In this document: piece by piece, positions 62,443 to 64,000 of the stretch | How the letters are laid out: every line of letters begins with the position of its first letter | How positions within the stretch are numbered: position 1 is the stretch's first letter | Assembly (NCBI GenBank): GCA_900079685.1 | Contig: LT599018.1 | Coordinates: 124,001-188,000 of the forward strand | Direction: 5' to 3' | Source of the DNA: an uncultured delta proteobacterium | Lineage (GTDB): Bacteria; Desulfobacterota; Desulfovibrionia; Desulfovibrionales; Desulfovibrionaceae | Length of the DNA stretch: 64,000 nt | The notes under the pieces: model-generated | What the model saw: the letters and a program-made list of their open reading frames with translations, nothing else | Told to the model about the DNA's origin: nothing | Database searches by the model: none | Program-made: the position numbers and the translations under genes

Positions 62443-63867
62443 CTAGCGGTTCTCCGCATCAAAATATTCCTTCGTCAGCTTGAAAACAACGGGACTCAGC
62501 AGGGCGAGCGCCACCAGGTTGGGCAGGGCCATGAGCCCGTTGAACAGGTCGGCCAATGCCCAGACCAGGTCCAGCTTGGCCACCGCGCCGAGCGGCACGG
62601 CCAGCACGAAAATGACGCGGAAGGGAAAAGATGCCTTGTGGCTGAAGAGATACATGGCGCAGCGCTCGCCGTAGACGCTCCAGCCAAGCACCGTGGAGAA
62701 AGCGAAAAGCACCAGCGAAACCGTGACCACAAAACGGCCGACGCCGGGGATGATTGTGTCGAAGGACCGCGCGGTGAGCGTCCCCTGCAGGAACTGGCGG
62801 GCGGCGTCGGGATCCATGCCTGCTGGGGCGGAGGCCATCCATTCGCCGCTCAGCAGGATCACGAGCGCGGTCACGGTGCAGACCACCAGAGTGTCGAGGA
62901 AGGGGTCCAGCATGCCGAGAAAGCCCTGGTGTACCGGATTCTTGGTCGTGGCGGTGGCGTGGGCGATGGGCGCGCTGCCCAGGCCAGCCTCGTTGGAAAA
63001 CAGGCCGCGTGAAACGCCGCGCTTGATGGTTTCACTCAGGATGGCCCCTGCAAACCCGCCGGCGGCCGATATGGGCGCGAACGCGTGACTGAAAATGAGG
63101 CCGAAGGCATGCGGCACGCGGTCAAGGTACATGATCATGACCACGATGCCGAACAGAATGTAGAAAATAGCCATGAAGGGGACCAGTTTGCCCGCCACGG
63201 CCCCGATGCGTTTGACCCCGCCGAGTATCACGGCGCCGGTGACAAGGAAGAGCAGCGCGGCCACGAACCAGCTGGCCGGAACGACCTGCCCGCCCAATTC
63301 CATGCGCCAGTCGGTGAGGCCGGTGGCATTGAGCACGTTGGCCGTGATGGCGTTGCATTGGGTCAGGTTGCCGATGCCGAAGCTCGCCACCGCGCCGAAG
63401 ATGGCGAAGAGGGCGGCCATCCAGCCCCAGTTTTTGCCCAATCCGTTCTTGATGTAGTACATGGGGCCGCCGACGTAGCTGCCGTCCGGGGTGACCTCGC
63501 GGTACTTCACGGCCAGAGTGGCCTCGCAGTATTTGGTGGCCATGCCCACCACGGCCGTGACCCACATCCAGAAGACAGCGCCGGGCCCGCCGATATAAAT
63601 GGCGGTGGCCACGCCCACGATGTTGCCCGTGCCCACGGTCGCGGCCATGGATGTCATGAGGGCATTGAAGGGCGAGAGTTCCCCCTCGTCGCCGCCGTGC
63701 CTGCGGCCCCGCCACATGTGCCCGAACGCATGGAAAAGCGAGCGCACGGGCATGAAGCGCAGGCCGAGCATCAGATACACGCCCACACCGAGAAGCAGGG
63801 GAATGAGCAAAAAAGGACCCCAGACAAAATCCACCAGAGTATTCACCAGGTTGGCGAAAGCTTCCAT
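62443..63867 (-). CDS. Alanine/glycine:cation symporter (AGCS family)
   Basis: A 474-residue inner-membrane protein with about eleven helices. The family signature SAMAATVGTGNIVGVATAI-like reads SMAATVGTGNIVGVATAIYI near residue 70, and further blocks are GGPGAVFWMWVTAVVGMATK, YVGGPMYYIKNGLG and FSNEAGLGSAPIAHATA near 296. It imports alanine or glycine with Na+. The start at 63867 (MEAFANLVNTLVDF) has AAAGGAG ahead; the 24 upstream codons are not used. Confidence 0.95.
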   Translation of the reverse strand: MEAFANLVNTLVDFVWGPFLLIPLLLGVGVYLMLGLRFMPVRSLFHAFGHMWRGRRHGGDEGELSPFNALMTSMAATVGTGNIVGVATAIYIGGPGAVFWMWVTAVVGMATKYCEATLAVKYREVTPDGSYVGGPMYYIKNGLGKNWGWMAALFAIFGAVASFGIGNLTQCNAITANVLNATGLTDWRMELGGQVVPASWFVAALLFLVTGAVILGGVKRIGAVAGKLVPFMAIFYILFGIVVMIMYLDRVPHAFGLIFSHAFAPISAAGGFAGAILSETIKRGVSRGLFSNEAGLGSAPIAHATATTKNPVHQGFLGMLDPFLDTLVVCTVTALVILLSGEWMASAPAGMDPDAARQFLQGTLTARSFDTIIPGVGRFVVTVSLVLFAFSTVLGWSVYGERCAMYLFSHKASFPFRVIFVLAVPLGAVAKLDLVWALADLFNGLMALPNLVALALLSPVVFKLTKEYFDAENR

Positions 63868-64000
63868 AAAGGCACGCTCCTTTGGATTGAACGCGAGAAA
63901 AAATAAGGCTGCGCGGCAAGGCGGGATGAGGCGGGCCAACGCAACGGCCTGATTCTATAATAAGTAGAGCAAAGAGGGGCGGGTTGTAAAGAAAAAACCC

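Overview
The window looks like a chromosomal segment of a GC-rich, anaerobic, sulfate- or sulfite-reducing deltaproteobacterium of the Desulfovibrio/Bilophila type. The main reasons are a complete hdrCBA-flxDCBA operon (heterodisulfide reductase-like plus NADH-oxidising flavin module, in the gene order typical of Desulfovibrio), many FeS proteins, several hybrid sensor kinases, and the general gene style. No dsr or apr genes lie in the window, so the lineage is an inference. There is no CRISPR array, prophage, transposase or rRNA. One tRNA (Pro, GGG anticodon) is present.

Layout. 1-4.3 kb: a linked DUF4130 protein and radical SAM protein (predicted DNA metabolism pair), a membrane protein and a glycosyltransferase. 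4.3-13.1 kb: housekeeping genes (dnaE, rhodanese/DUF2892 protein, HD hydrolase, methyltransferase, YccF protein, thiL) plus an orphan 427-residue protein next to a 150-bp near-palindromic element. 13.4-20.3 kb: the seven-gene hdr-flx operon, interrupted by one strong hairpin between flxD and flxC. 20.5-25 kb: RRM protein, two unknown proteins, CpoB-like lipoprotein and dprA. 25.0-26.9 kb: a Na+/H+ antiporter-type transporter with a leader that can fold and that carries an anti-Shine-Dalgarno segment. 27-45.7 kb: accessory and sensory region with three hybrid histidine kinases, a chemoreceptor with an extracytoplasmic CZB-type zinc module, and an operon of SLC13 transporter, arylsulfotransferase without signal peptide, thioredoxin reductase and thioredoxin, divergent from a Crp/Fnr regulator. 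46-49.4 kb: two convergent MocR-type regulators with matching operators. 49.7-64 kb: biosynthesis and central metabolism (greA, hom, alaC, aroK, aroC, FMN reductase, sfsA, aminotransferase, pgi, NtrB/NtrC-type two-component pair, MaoC-like protein, AGCS amino-acid symporter).

How parts work together. The Hdr-Flx proteins should form one soluble electron-bifurcating or confurcating complex linking NAD(H), ferredoxin and a thiol/disulfide couple. The SLC13-AssT-TrxB-TrxA operon can be read as uptake of an anionic (possibly sulfated) compound, sulfuryl transfer in the cytoplasm, and dedicated thiol redox support; this is the strongest candidate for an undescribed system. The second is the MocR pair: three sites with the same ATTGT-N7-ACAAT architecture lie at the two mocR promoters and in front of a short gene-free transcript candidate, and one paralogue has lost the PLP-binding lysine.

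Start codons were moved inward from the longest open frame wherever a Shine-Dalgarno sequence, operon overlap or family N terminus argued for it. All function statements rest on reading motifs by eye; no database search was possible.
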